Below are positions 1 to 6,070 of a stretch of DNA of 9,690 nt, in pieces (position 1 is the first letter of the stretch; the number at the start of each line of letters is the position of its first letter). A program made the translations under genes and the position numbers. The notes under the pieces were generated by a model. The model had not been told where the DNA came from. It ran no database searches and worked only from the letters and a program-made list of their open reading frames with translations. This DNA is from Candidatus Zhuqueibacterota bacterium 4484_87 (GTDB lineage: Bacteria; Zhuqueibacterota; Zhuqueibacteria; Thermofontimicrobiales; Thermofontimicrobiaceae), in contig NATN01000230.1 in assembly GCA_002085355.1 (NCBI GenBank), positions 1 through 9,690 on the forward strand, read 5' to 3'.

Positions 1-1391
1 TGACGGTAGAATTCTGCTAAGTAGCGATAAGCCTCTTTTATACCGACTCCTAAATTGGGATTTTCAAAATCAGCCGTCTCTGCCTTGGGTGTTAGAAACA
101 GATTCTCGATTTGAATGCCGTCAGCGTTTAATCCGTTGGGTTGGTCGCCTATCATGATTTTGCAGCTACTGTCAACGTAGGCGGGGAAAAGATGGTGAGT
201 TGCGTCGCACATTTCACCATCATGCAGACCCCAAAGGACAGCTTTGCTGTCAGGCGCGATTTGCCAGGCTTTCCAGGAAAGAATAACGCGAATATCGTGC
301 TGGTGACACTCATCGATAAATTGACGCAAATTTGCAAACTGACTCGATGGCGTCGGATCGCCAAAAACGCGATTCCATTTTCCTTCAATAATAAATATGA
401 AATTTGAATCGATCCAGCTCACACGCATTGAATCAAGGAAATTTTTAATCCAGTTCAATGTGTACCGATGATCGTCTTCAGAAAATTGTCGTTTTAACGT
501 TTCACCCAACGGTGAGATAATCGGCGATTTCCACCATTGAGGTGTTTCAAGAGATTGGTGATTGCTGGAAAATTCTTTCCGGAAAACGAAATCGGAATAA
601 TCCTTCACGGCATCCCATTCGGAACGATTGCAGCTAATGAGTAATTCCGGAAGAGGGTACAGTTGTCCTGTGTTAAGGGCGAGCTTTTGCCAGGGAATAT
701 CAAGCCAAAGAGAATTTTCCCGGAAAGCGAAAATGGAAGCGTCAGGTAAATCGACGATGCCAAAACTGATCCAGCCTGCCGGGCTGAGAAAAGACAGATT
801 TAACGGAGCCGGTGCAAATTTCCATTGCTGATCTCTGTCGGTGCGAATGTCGATTTGTGGTTTTGAAGAATAATAATCATCCGGTTCCGGAGAAAAATAT
901 TCGCTCCATCCTTTGGTTTCGAGAGCAATATCCCCTTTGCGAAGGAGAAAAGTCCCGATTCCTTTTTGCGGCGGATGGACGAAAAATTTAACTGTAAAAC
1001 AATTTTCAAAAAATTCCATCTGAAATTTGCTGAAGACTGAATCGTCAGAAAATTGTTCCGCAAAGAGCTGGTGTCCGTTCACTTTCCAGTGATAAGAATT
1101 TTCTCCTGCATAAATTGGAGTGTCATTGCCAAAATAGGCCGCCAGCGGAAACGAAGTAAATTTTTCTCCGCGACCGTTTTCGAGAAAAAGCTGCGCATCA
1201 CTTTTGCGGATCGTCAATGAATAAATGGGGGTGATAACTCTTACTTGCACTGAATCTTCGCTTACTGTTGCACCCGAAAAAGTTCTTTCGCCAACAATAT
1301 GATTTCCGGCGCAGGAAAAAAGCAGTGGCAAAGCCGCGATTAGCGCTGCAATTAATAATTGAAAAGATTTTTTTGAAAAATTTGTTCCCAT
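1..1391 (-). CDS. GH31/GH36-like TIM-barrel glycosidase lipoprotein, N-terminal part (runs off left edge)
   Basis: The frame is open from ATG at 1391 to the window edge: 463 codons and no stop, so the C-terminus is missing. Residues 1-27 form a lipoprotein signal: KK at 7-8, a hydrophobic stretch, then Leu-Phe-Ser-Cys with Cys27 as the likely lipidated residue. Residues about 45-280 look like an N-terminal beta-sandwich. From about 284 (PQWWKSPI) a TIM-barrel-like segment follows: EGKWN at 336-340, LRQFID at 355-360, an RVILSWKAW strand at 368-376 and NADGIQIEN at 422-430. As I remember them, GH31/GH36-like proteins annotated 'TIM-barrel domain-containing' have DDKW, WWKAW and DGFKIDF at these places, so I infer an exported carbohydrate-active enzyme of that clan. 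Substrate is unknown. Glu429 sits where the family usually has the nucleophilic Asp. An AGGG with about 8 nt spacing precedes the ATG, a weak ribosome binding site. The gene lies 187 nt downstream of the lipoprotein gene and probably has its own promoter. Confidence 0.72.
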   Translation of the reverse strand, partial: MGTNFSKKSFQLLIAALIAALPLLFSCAGNHIVGERTFSGATVSEDSVQVRVITPIYSLTIRKSDAQLFLENGRGEKFTSFPLAAYFGNDTPIYAGENSYHWKVNGHQLFAEQFSDDSVFSKFQMEFFENCFTVKFFVHPPQKGIGTFLLRKGDIALETKGWSEYFSPEPDDYYSSKPQIDIRTDRDQQWKFAPAPLNLSFLSPAGWISFGIVDLPDASIFAFRENSLWLDIPWQKLALNTGQLYPLPELLISCNRSEWDAVKDYSDFVFRKEFSSNHQSLETPQWWKSPIISPLGETLKRQFSEDDHRYTLNWIKNFLDSMRVSWIDSNFIFIIEGKWNRVFGDPTPSSQFANLRQFIDECHQHDIRVILSWKAWQIAPDSKAVLWGLHDGEMCDATHHLFPAYVDSSCKIMIGDQPNGLNADGIQIENLFLTPKAETADFENPNLGVGIKEAYRYLAEFYR

Positions 1392-1578
1392 TTATGTGAC
1401 CCTGTTTTTTTGGCAAGTAATTTTACAAAGGGAAGATAACAACATTTTATTACAAAAATTATTCCAATCGATGATAATATTGAATGAAATAGTTGTTATG
1501 TTAATAAAATCAATCTGTTAGCGATGCTAAAAAATATCGAATTTGGCAAATTTGTTGCCGTTTGTCCGACGGAGAATT

Positions 1579-2451
1579 TCATTTATTCCCTGATTCAACA
1601 ATTATAAATGTGCCGCCTCTCCGATAAGTCGGTACATCGAGAAACTGGAGCGTGGGTTTATCAATCAATCTGCCGATATTGTCCAGCAAATCAGCAGGAA
1701 CTTTCTTGTGGTCAATGACAAAAAACGGAATGATTTGATAAGTTCCTTTGGGTAGGTCAAGATCGGCAAGTGTGACTCCATCATACCAAAAGAGGGGATT
1801 TATGGAAACTGAGTCAGTAAGCATAGGAGCAGCAGAGGCGAAGGGACTTCCTTCAAAAATTTTCACGGGCTGGGTTGTGTCTGATAGATTTTTAATAAAT
1901 AGTATTGACAGAGGCCCAGGTGATCTGTCCGGATAGTGAATGAAAACCGTATCCGCTGTTGCCTCGATGCGTAATTCCAGCAGGAGCGAATTGGTAGAAT
2001 CTTCGATAGCTGTGTCGGGCGATACAGAAAGAAAAATGCGCAATTTTTTTGGCAAAATCTTCAGATAGCGCAAATGACCGTTTTCATCAATATCTCCGTG
2101 GTTCGTGAGGAGTTGCCCATTTTTGACCATTACCGTCGCCGAGTCGAGTTTGTAGTCGGCCATGAAAAAGAAAATTTTGAACGAACCGGTTAATCCCCCG
2201 TATGGCTGCAGAGAAGGAGATGGCAGTAAAAAGCTAAAATTGCCTTGCGCATCGGGATGTGTAGTCAGATCAAACCCTTCGAGCCAGACATGCACAATTT
2301 CGGGAGATTTATCGTCGCCGAGGAGGACGCGTCCGCTGATTTTTGCCATATTTGAAGATATTTTGTCGTCGTCAAAAGGATTGTGTGTGCACCGTGGCAA
2401 TAGAAGCATAATTGCCAAAATGAAAAAATATAAAAAACAGCGACGCATCAT
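1579..2451 (-). CDS. Putative lipoprotein with carboxypeptidase-regulatory-like domain, downstream of a TonB receptor
   Basis: 290 residues, no family recognised with certainty. The N-terminus has RR at 3-4, a hydrophobic segment at about 6-18 and Cys21, so it resembles a lipoprotein signal, but the residues before the Cys (Leu-Pro-Arg) are not a normal lipobox. Residues about 37-130 look like a carboxypeptidase-regulatory (Ig-like) fold: ISGRVLLGDD at 38-47 and DAQGNFSF at 67-74. The rest is beta-rich and ends with a YRRGGTFIIVES segment. A surface or periplasmic partner of the upstream receptor is inferred from context only: the receptor stop lies 12 nt before the first ATG. Two ATGs stand in tandem (2451 and 2448). 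A perfect GGAGG at 2460-2456 is 4 nt from the first and 7 nt from the second, so Met2 (2448) is the likelier start. It is not an obvious DUF4249 protein, the common lipoprotein partner of such receptors in Bacteroidota. Confidence 0.75.
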   Translation of the reverse strand: MMRRCFLYFFILAIMLLLPRCTHNPFDDDKISSNMAKISGRVLLGDDKSPEIVHVWLEGFDLTTHPDAQGNFSFLLPSPSLQPYGGLTGSFKIFFFMADYKLDSATVMVKNGQLLTNHGDIDENGHLRYLKILPKKLRIFLSVSPDTAIEDSTNSLLLELRIEATADTVFIHYPDRSPGPLSILFIKNLSDTTQPVKIFEGSPFASAAPMLTDSVSINPLFWYDGVTLADLDLPKGTYQIIPFFVIDHKKVPADLLDNIGRLIDKPTLQFLDVPTYRRGGTFIIVESGNK

Positions 2452-2455
2452 GAAG

Positions 2456-2460
2456 CCTCC
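2456..2460 (-). promoter_or_regulatory. Shine-Dalgarno GGAGG that decides the lipoprotein start
   Basis: GGAGG on the minus strand, directly after the receptor stop codon (2466-2464). Spacing is 4 nt to the ATG at 2451 and 7 nt to the ATG at 2448, favouring the second. Its position in the 12-nt gap between the genes supports co-transcription and translational coupling with the receptor. Confidence 0.7.
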
Positions 2461-2463
2461 GGC

Positions 2464-4575
2464 TTAATATTGGATTCCGACAGTGAAATAATAACGTCTG
2501 TCGTGCAACGCCAATCCCAACAGTTCAGAATCATCGTTGAGCAAATTGCGCAAACTCAGATTGGAGAAAATTTTGAATTTCTTCAGCGTAAAAGTTTTGC
2601 TGAAGTGAAGGTCGAGGTTGATAAAACGGGGTAGCACCACTTCAATAAAATCGCCGTTAACCTGTCTCACCCAGCCGATTTGTTCGCTTTCGTGAAACCA
2701 GTGAGCGAGAAAAGAGTACCCTGCATGATCAAGCGAAAGATTGACTATCTCCTTGCTTTCCGATTTAAATGGGAAGGCAGCTTTTTCGCTGATGGAATAG
2801 CGTGAAATACCGGTCTCAGCAGTGATTTTCTTTTTGAACAAAAATACCGCAGCTTTGGTCTCAAACCCGGCAATGCGCGCATCCGGCACATTGTCGTAAA
2901 AAGCCAGCGGAAGTCCCACAACATAGTAAGGTCTCAATTTATCGCTGTAATGATTTTTCATGTAACTGAGCGACACTTCCCAGCCGTAAATTGTCGGATG
3001 GTCCCGCAAATCCCGTTTCAGAATGGCGCCAATCTCGACGCTGTGATTAGTCTCACTGACAAGCACAGAGCTATTACCTGTTTGCTGGTTCACAATATCC
3101 GCGCTGATGAGCTGTGCGAGGGTCGGAAGTTTGACGTTATTGCCGATATTCATAAAAATGTCCAGCAAAAAGCGTTGATAATAGCCGTGAAAGCGTGACG
3201 CAAATTTGAGCACGGAATTGTTCCAGTTGCGATCAGGAATATCTCTAATTACGGAAACGGAATTTTTATTTTGTACTGATCGGTCATAAACAAGATCGAG
3301 CCTGTAGCTCAGATCGAAATTCACAGATTTGAGAAAATTTGACCCGCCCGGAGCGAGAATTTTTAAAACAGATGCCAGCGAATGCTGAGTCCGTTGCAGC
3401 TCATCCAATTCGCCGTTGAATTGATTGCGGTAAATATCTCTGTGGACTTCCGAAAAATTCAGATTATTTTGTTCAAATTGATAATTGATGAAAAGTTTTG
3501 TGGCGCGGAATTTTATTGTTTTTTCTGAATGAAGCTGTATCGATTCTGTTGAGAGATGACGTTCCAGCAGCCCACTTTGATTCTGTAAAGCTTGCGTTTC
3601 TTCGCTGCGATGAAATGCTGCAGACAGTCCGAAGTCATTCATTGATCCAAGTTTGCCGCGGTAAAGGACCTGGCCGACTTCGTTCGTTTGATCGACGCTT
3701 TCATTCTCGCGATGGTTGGTGTATTTGAGAGTTGAACTCAGACCAATAATTTTGAGCGAATTTTCTGCTATGGCAGAGTTTTTCCCGCCGAAACGATATT
3801 CCAGACCAGCGCTTTGATGAAAAGATTGATTCTCAAGAAAATCCTGATCAGGAACGCCGTCGGAAAATATTCTTTTGGAACCACCTTGCCGGACAGAATA
3901 AGTAGCGTGCAAATTTCCTTTATTGCCATATAGTTGTACTCCCCAGTTGCCGGAGTCGTAGCTGCCGATACGCTGTTGAAAACGAATGAAAAAATCATGT
4001 TCAATTTGAGGAACGATGTTCACCACACCGGAGAAGGCTCCGCTGCCGTAGAGCACGGAATTGCTGCCTTTTATAATTTGTAAACTGCCGGCATTTTCCA
4101 TGTCAATGAGCGAAATGTCGAAAATGTTGCTGAATTGATTGTTCAACTTGACGCCATTGTACAAAATCAAAACGTCATCAGGATTCCCACCGCGAAGAGA
4201 AATGGTTTTTCCTCCGCTTAAACTTTCCTGCACCTGAATGCTCTCATCACTGCGCAAAAAATCACCGGCATCCACAAAACCTCGAGCCTCAAACTGACGC
4301 GCTTTGATTTCAGTGACAATTAACGGCAGGTCTTTTTGGATATCAAATTTTTCTCCGAATGCAGAGATTTCCACTCCCGGCAGAGGGATGATTCGCGGCT
4401 GCAAGTGAATCGTGAGCGGGGATTGTAGTTCTGAAAGTGGAATAATTTTTTTGTCGTAGTTGATATGCTGAAAAATGATAGTCTTGGCAGAATCACCCTG
4501 CGGTACTTGGATCAGAAATCTTCCGGCAAAATCACTGCTGGTACCGATACGAGAGGTTTGCAGAAAAATATTCAC
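2464..4575 (-). CDS. TonB-dependent outer-membrane receptor, 5' end apparently lost
   Basis: A 703-residue outer-membrane receptor, counted from a GTG at 4575. Residues 1-60 are the second half of a carboxypeptidase-regulatory-like domain. The plug spans about 75-190, with SLRGG at 126-130, YNGVKLN at 139-145 and IIKG...SVLYGSGAFSGVVNIV at 167-188, the hallmark plug segment of BtuB- and siderophore-type receptors. The remainder is a beta-barrel ending in Gln-Tyr, a typical aromatic outer-membrane end. It should import a scarce ligand (metal chelate, cobalamin or glycan) using TonB energy; the ligand cannot be told. The GTG is not a credible start: it lies inside the first domain and has no ribosome binding site. 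Coding similarity continues upstream in frame (IIRGKILDINTRQPIAYV) to about 4660, preceded by FSEQIFAQ, which resembles a signal-peptide end. An in-frame TGA at 4674-4672 then closes the frame with no ATG, GTG or TTG between. The gene is therefore truncated, frameshifted or misassembled at the 5' end. Confidence 0.85.
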   Translation of the reverse strand: MNIFLQTSRIGTSSDFAGRFLIQVPQGDSAKTIIFQHINYDKKIIPLSELQSPLTIHLQPRIIPLPGVEISAFGEKFDIQKDLPLIVTEIKARQFEARGFVDAGDFLRSDESIQVQESLSGGKTISLRGGNPDDVLILYNGVKLNNQFSNIFDISLIDMENAGSLQIIKGSNSVLYGSGAFSGVVNIVPQIEHDFFIRFQQRIGSYDSGNWGVQLYGNKGNLHATYSVRQGGSKRIFSDGVPDQDFLENQSFHQSAGLEYRFGGKNSAIAENSLKIIGLSSTLKYTNHRENESVDQTNEVGQVLYRGKLGSMNDFGLSAAFHRSEETQALQNQSGLLERHLSTESIQLHSEKTIKFRATKLFINYQFEQNNLNFSEVHRDIYRNQFNGELDELQRTQHSLASVLKILAPGGSNFLKSVNFDLSYRLDLVYDRSVQNKNSVSVIRDIPDRNWNNSVLKFASRFHGYYQRFLLDIFMNIGNNVKLPTLAQLISADIVNQQTGNSSVLVSETNHSVEIGAILKRDLRDHPTIYGWEVSLSYMKNHYSDKLRPYYVVGLPLAFYDNVPDARIAGFETKAAVFLFKKKITAETGISRYSISEKAAFPFKSESKEIVNLSLDHAGYSFLAHWFHESEQIGWVRQVNGDFIEVVLPRFINLDLHFSKTFTLKKFKIFSNLSLRNLLNDDSELLGLALHDRRYYFTVGIQY

Positions 4576-4684
4576 GTAAGCGATCGGTTGGCGAGTATTG
4601 ATATCGAGAATTTTGCCGCGAATGATGCGCTGAGCAAATATTTGCTCTGAAAAATCACCAGCACCCGATCCTCATTTAACAGAG

Positions 4685-4714
4685 TATTTGCCACGGAGGC
4701 GCAGAGCTCACAGA
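4685..4714 (-). repeat. CTCTGTG-type degenerate intergenic repeat, copy 1 (minus orientation)
   Basis: Read on the minus strand, this 30-nt tract has the rhythm TCTGTG..CTCTGCGCCTCCGTGG. It matches the plus-strand tract at 5200-5229 at 21 of 30 aligned positions, so the two form a widely spaced inverted pair around island A. Sequences with this CTCTGTG...CTCTGTG...CTCTGTGG rhythm are, as I remember, scattered in intergenic DNA of several bacterial phyla with no agreed function. This copy lies about 10 bases upstream of the stop codon that cuts off the receptor's 5' end. Confidence 0.6.
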
Positions 4715-4984
4715 AGAGAAAAGCAATAAAATCAATTTACCAGTCACTCGATAAAGATTGCTCTGTCATGTTTATAATTCAAACATACAAATAGCAAATG
4801 GATGAATTGAGTAATGTGTGTATGGGAAAAAACATTGATAAAAGCTGTCGGCTAAATATATTTATTATCAAAATGTTTCAGGAATATGGCGTAAATATCT
4901 TTGGACTGTCTTTGTTTTTTGAATTAGTGAGAATTATCACTTCATTGTAACTGTTCAGCTTGAGCCGTCTATTATAGTTTTGTA

Positions 4985-5134
4985 AGCTGCTGAAGCAGCT
5001 ATTGGCTTTTTTGTTTGGATTATAACACCATGCTGAAGCATGGTGTTTATTCAAAAAGACGATTGTACTAACACCACGATTCATCGTGGTGTCTATAAAG
5101 CAACATTGCAAGCTAAGTAGCCGCTTCAGCGGCT
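4985..5134. repeat. Island A: mirror-arranged array of four hairpins with TGAA/TTCA loops
   Basis: Four perfect hairpins. H1 (4985-5000): 6-bp stem AGCTGC, loop TGAA. H2 (5024-5047): 10-bp stem AACACCATGC, loop TGAA. H3 (5071-5092, stem with 4-nt loop 5071-5092): 9-bp stem ACACCACGA, loop TTCA. H4 (5119-5134): 6-bp stem AGCCGC, loop TTCA. TTCA is the reverse complement of TGAA, so H3-H4 is H2-H1 in reverse orientation: two inverted copies of a unit made of a short AGC-type hairpin, a 23-26 nt spacer and a long ACACC-type hairpin. The spacers also align inverted (about 15 of 24 positions). Stem changes between copies are compensated on the other arm. REP-like, possibly mobilised by a RAYT transposase elsewhere; a transcript-end or RNA-stability role is also possible. 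Confidence 0.75.
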
Positions 5135-5199
5135 TTTGGAATAGCCATGTCTGAATAGTCACATTTCATTTAATCTAACCTATAAAAAAAATAATTATC

Positions 5200-5229
5200 T
5201 CCGTGCCCTCTGTGTTTCGGTGGCTGATA
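5200..5229 (+). repeat. CTCTGTG-type degenerate intergenic repeat, copy 2 (plus orientation)
   Basis: A plus-strand tract with the rhythm TCCGTGCCCTCTGTGTTTCGG, ending 6 bases before the stop codon of the DUF3783 gene (which ends at 5236). It is the inverted partner of 4685-4714 (21 of 30 positions identical). Its closeness to the gene end suggests the repeat family inserts or persists at gene borders. Confidence 0.6.
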
Positions 5230-5235
5230 GTAACA

Positions 5236-5682
5236 TCATTTTTTGCTTTTCTTTTCTTCCTGCATCTTCCTAATCGCTTCTCTTTCTGCAGCTAATTCTT
5301 TTGCAAGATCATTCAGTTTCCAACGCTCTGTCGTCGGCGTCAGTGTTGCCCAAAGCGGTGCCGGTAATCCAGCGGAACGATAGCCGCGTATCAGTGTGTA
5401 CAATTCTTTTTCCGATATACCTGCCATGATGATGCAAGGCGGCATTTCAGAAGCTTCATTAATTCCTGAATTCTCCGGCAGGGCAAAAAGATCAGCTAAT
5501 TTGTCATCAGCTTGTGCTGTAGTTACAAATACTGCGGGCAGGTGAGAAAGTTCCAGCTCGCCAATTAGTGATAGAAATCTTTCATGAAGTTCTTTTTCCA
5601 ATCCGCAGACCAATAATTTGCGCGGTCCAAAAAATTTCTGTTCGCTCTGTCCAACCTTTTTGAATGTCGCATCATCGCTCAT
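5236..5682 (-). CDS. DUF3783-like protein
   Basis: 148 residues, cytosolic: no signal peptide or membrane segment. Residues about 20-55 (RKLLVCGL...LPAVFVT) look like alternating beta-strands and helices. The C-terminal half carries the pattern I associate with DUF3783: ISEKELYTLIRGYRSAGLPAPLWATLTP at about 93-120, followed by a Trp (W125) and LNDLAKELAAEREA. The last 15 residues are charged and Lys-rich, probably a helical tail. Molecular function of this family is unknown to me; its members in other genomes are similarly small. An AAGGAA ribosome binding site at 5695-5690, about 8 nt from the ATG at 5682, supports the start. It stands alone: 390 nt of repeat DNA separate it from the suf genes upstream, and a repeat island lies downstream. 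Confidence 0.75.
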   Translation of the reverse strand: MSDDATFKKVGQSEQKFFGPRKLLVCGLEKELHERFLSLIGELELSHLPAVFVTTAQADDKLADLFALPENSGINEASEMPPCIIMAGISEKELYTLIRGYRSAGLPAPLWATLTPTTERWKLNDLAKELAAEREAIRKMQEEKKSKK

Positions 5683-6070
5683 TTATTTGTTCCTTGTGCT
5701 TTGTTCAAATCTAATTACTCGAATCTGAATGCCCCCTAAAAATCATCTTGCTTATTTATAGATATGGAACAATATTAAATAGCTATTATGAATAAATAAT
5801 CTGAAAATACCTTGGACGAAATAACTGCCTGTTCACACAAATGATTAAATCTTTTTTAGCTATCCCGCCCCTTCAGGGCTTAGTTTATTTACTGTATCTC
5901 TGAAACCGAGGGCGTTGCCCTCGGCTAAATTATTTTACGCCGTTGGCGTAAAGCCCTGTAAGGGCGTTATACATCAGCATGGGGCAACGCCCCATGAGTC
6001 AAAGAAAAGAAAAATCCCGATGAGCTCTGAAAGAGCGCAATAACAACAAAACTAATCCCACCGGCAAATT
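5683..6070. other. Gene-free spacer between the suf pair and the DUF3783 gene
   Basis: 388 bases without a supportable gene. The half next to the suf genes (5867-6036) is filled by the hairpin cluster of island B. The half next to the DUF3783 gene (5683-5860) is AT-rich and must hold that gene's promoter; it contains the perfect 10-nt palindrome AATAGCTATT (5778-5787), but I see no convincing -35/-10 pair. Confidence 0.65.
5867..6036. repeat. Island B: cluster of six hairpins with GTT/AAC loops (REP-like)
   Basis: Six hairpins within 170 bases. B1 (5867-5879): 4-bp stem GCCC, loop CTTCA. B2 (5906-5924): 8-bp stem CCGAGGGC, loop GTT. B3 (5934-5952): 8-bp stem TTTACGCC, loop GTT. B4 (5953-5965): 5-bp stem GCCCT, loop GTA, directly abutting B3. 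B5 (5978-5996): 8-bp stem CATGGGGC, loop AAC. B6 (6024-6036): 5-bp stem GCTCT, loop GAA. The three long stems differ in sequence but are all perfectly paired with a GTT loop or its reverse complement AAC. B1-B2-B3 are thus in the opposite orientation to B4-B5-B6. GGGCGTTGCCC and GCTCTGAAAGAGC motifs like these are, from memory, common REP-like elements of Bacteroidota and neighbouring phyla. B6, read on the minus strand, is followed within 8 nt by ATTTTTCTTTTC, so it may also end the suf transcript. Confidence 0.75.

Larger units (their letters stand above)
4576..5235. other. Gene-free, repeat-rich spacer between the receptor and the DUF3783 gene
   Basis: About 660 bases without a supportable gene, except that 4576-4660 still encodes the start of the receptor's first domain. 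It holds, left to right, a CTCTGTG-type repeat in minus orientation (4685-4714), an AT-rich stretch with a bulged inverted repeat (4831-4841 against 4865-4877), a near-palindrome GTGAGAATTATCAC (4927-4940), the hairpin array of island A (4985-5134) and a second CTCTGTG-type repeat in plus orientation (5200-5229). Any promoter for the receptor should lie here; I could not pick one with confidence. The 94-codon minus-strand frame across 4878-5162 is a translation of the hairpins and is not called. Confidence 0.7.

Noticed and set aside
1540..1560. Terminator GGCAA-N5-TTGCC after the lipoprotein gene
   Set aside because: The stem is only 5 bp and the nearest T-run on the minus strand begins about 10 nt later; too weak to call as a feature.
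4573..4575. GTG as the true start of the TonB-dependent receptor
   Set aside because: It falls inside the N-terminal domain, has no Shine-Dalgarno sequence, and recognisable coding sequence continues upstream in the same frame.
4920..4945. Fur box upstream of the receptor
   Set aside because: One arm (TGATAAT on the minus strand) fits, but the other matches only about 3 of 7 positions, so it is not distinguishable from AT-rich chance.
4878..5162. 94-codon open frame on the minus strand across island A
   Set aside because: Most of it is a translation of the hairpin array, it has no ribosome binding site, and its composition (Cys, Asn, Lys and Trp scattered without pattern) does not look like a folded protein.
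4985..6036. CRISPR array
   Set aside because: The repeated units are hairpins in both orientations with differing stems; there are no direct repeats of constant length with regular spacers and no cas genes.
5867..6036. Simple intrinsic terminators
   Set aside because: Most of the hairpins are not followed by a T-tract on either strand; only B6 on the minus strand comes near, so the cluster as a whole is not explained by termination.
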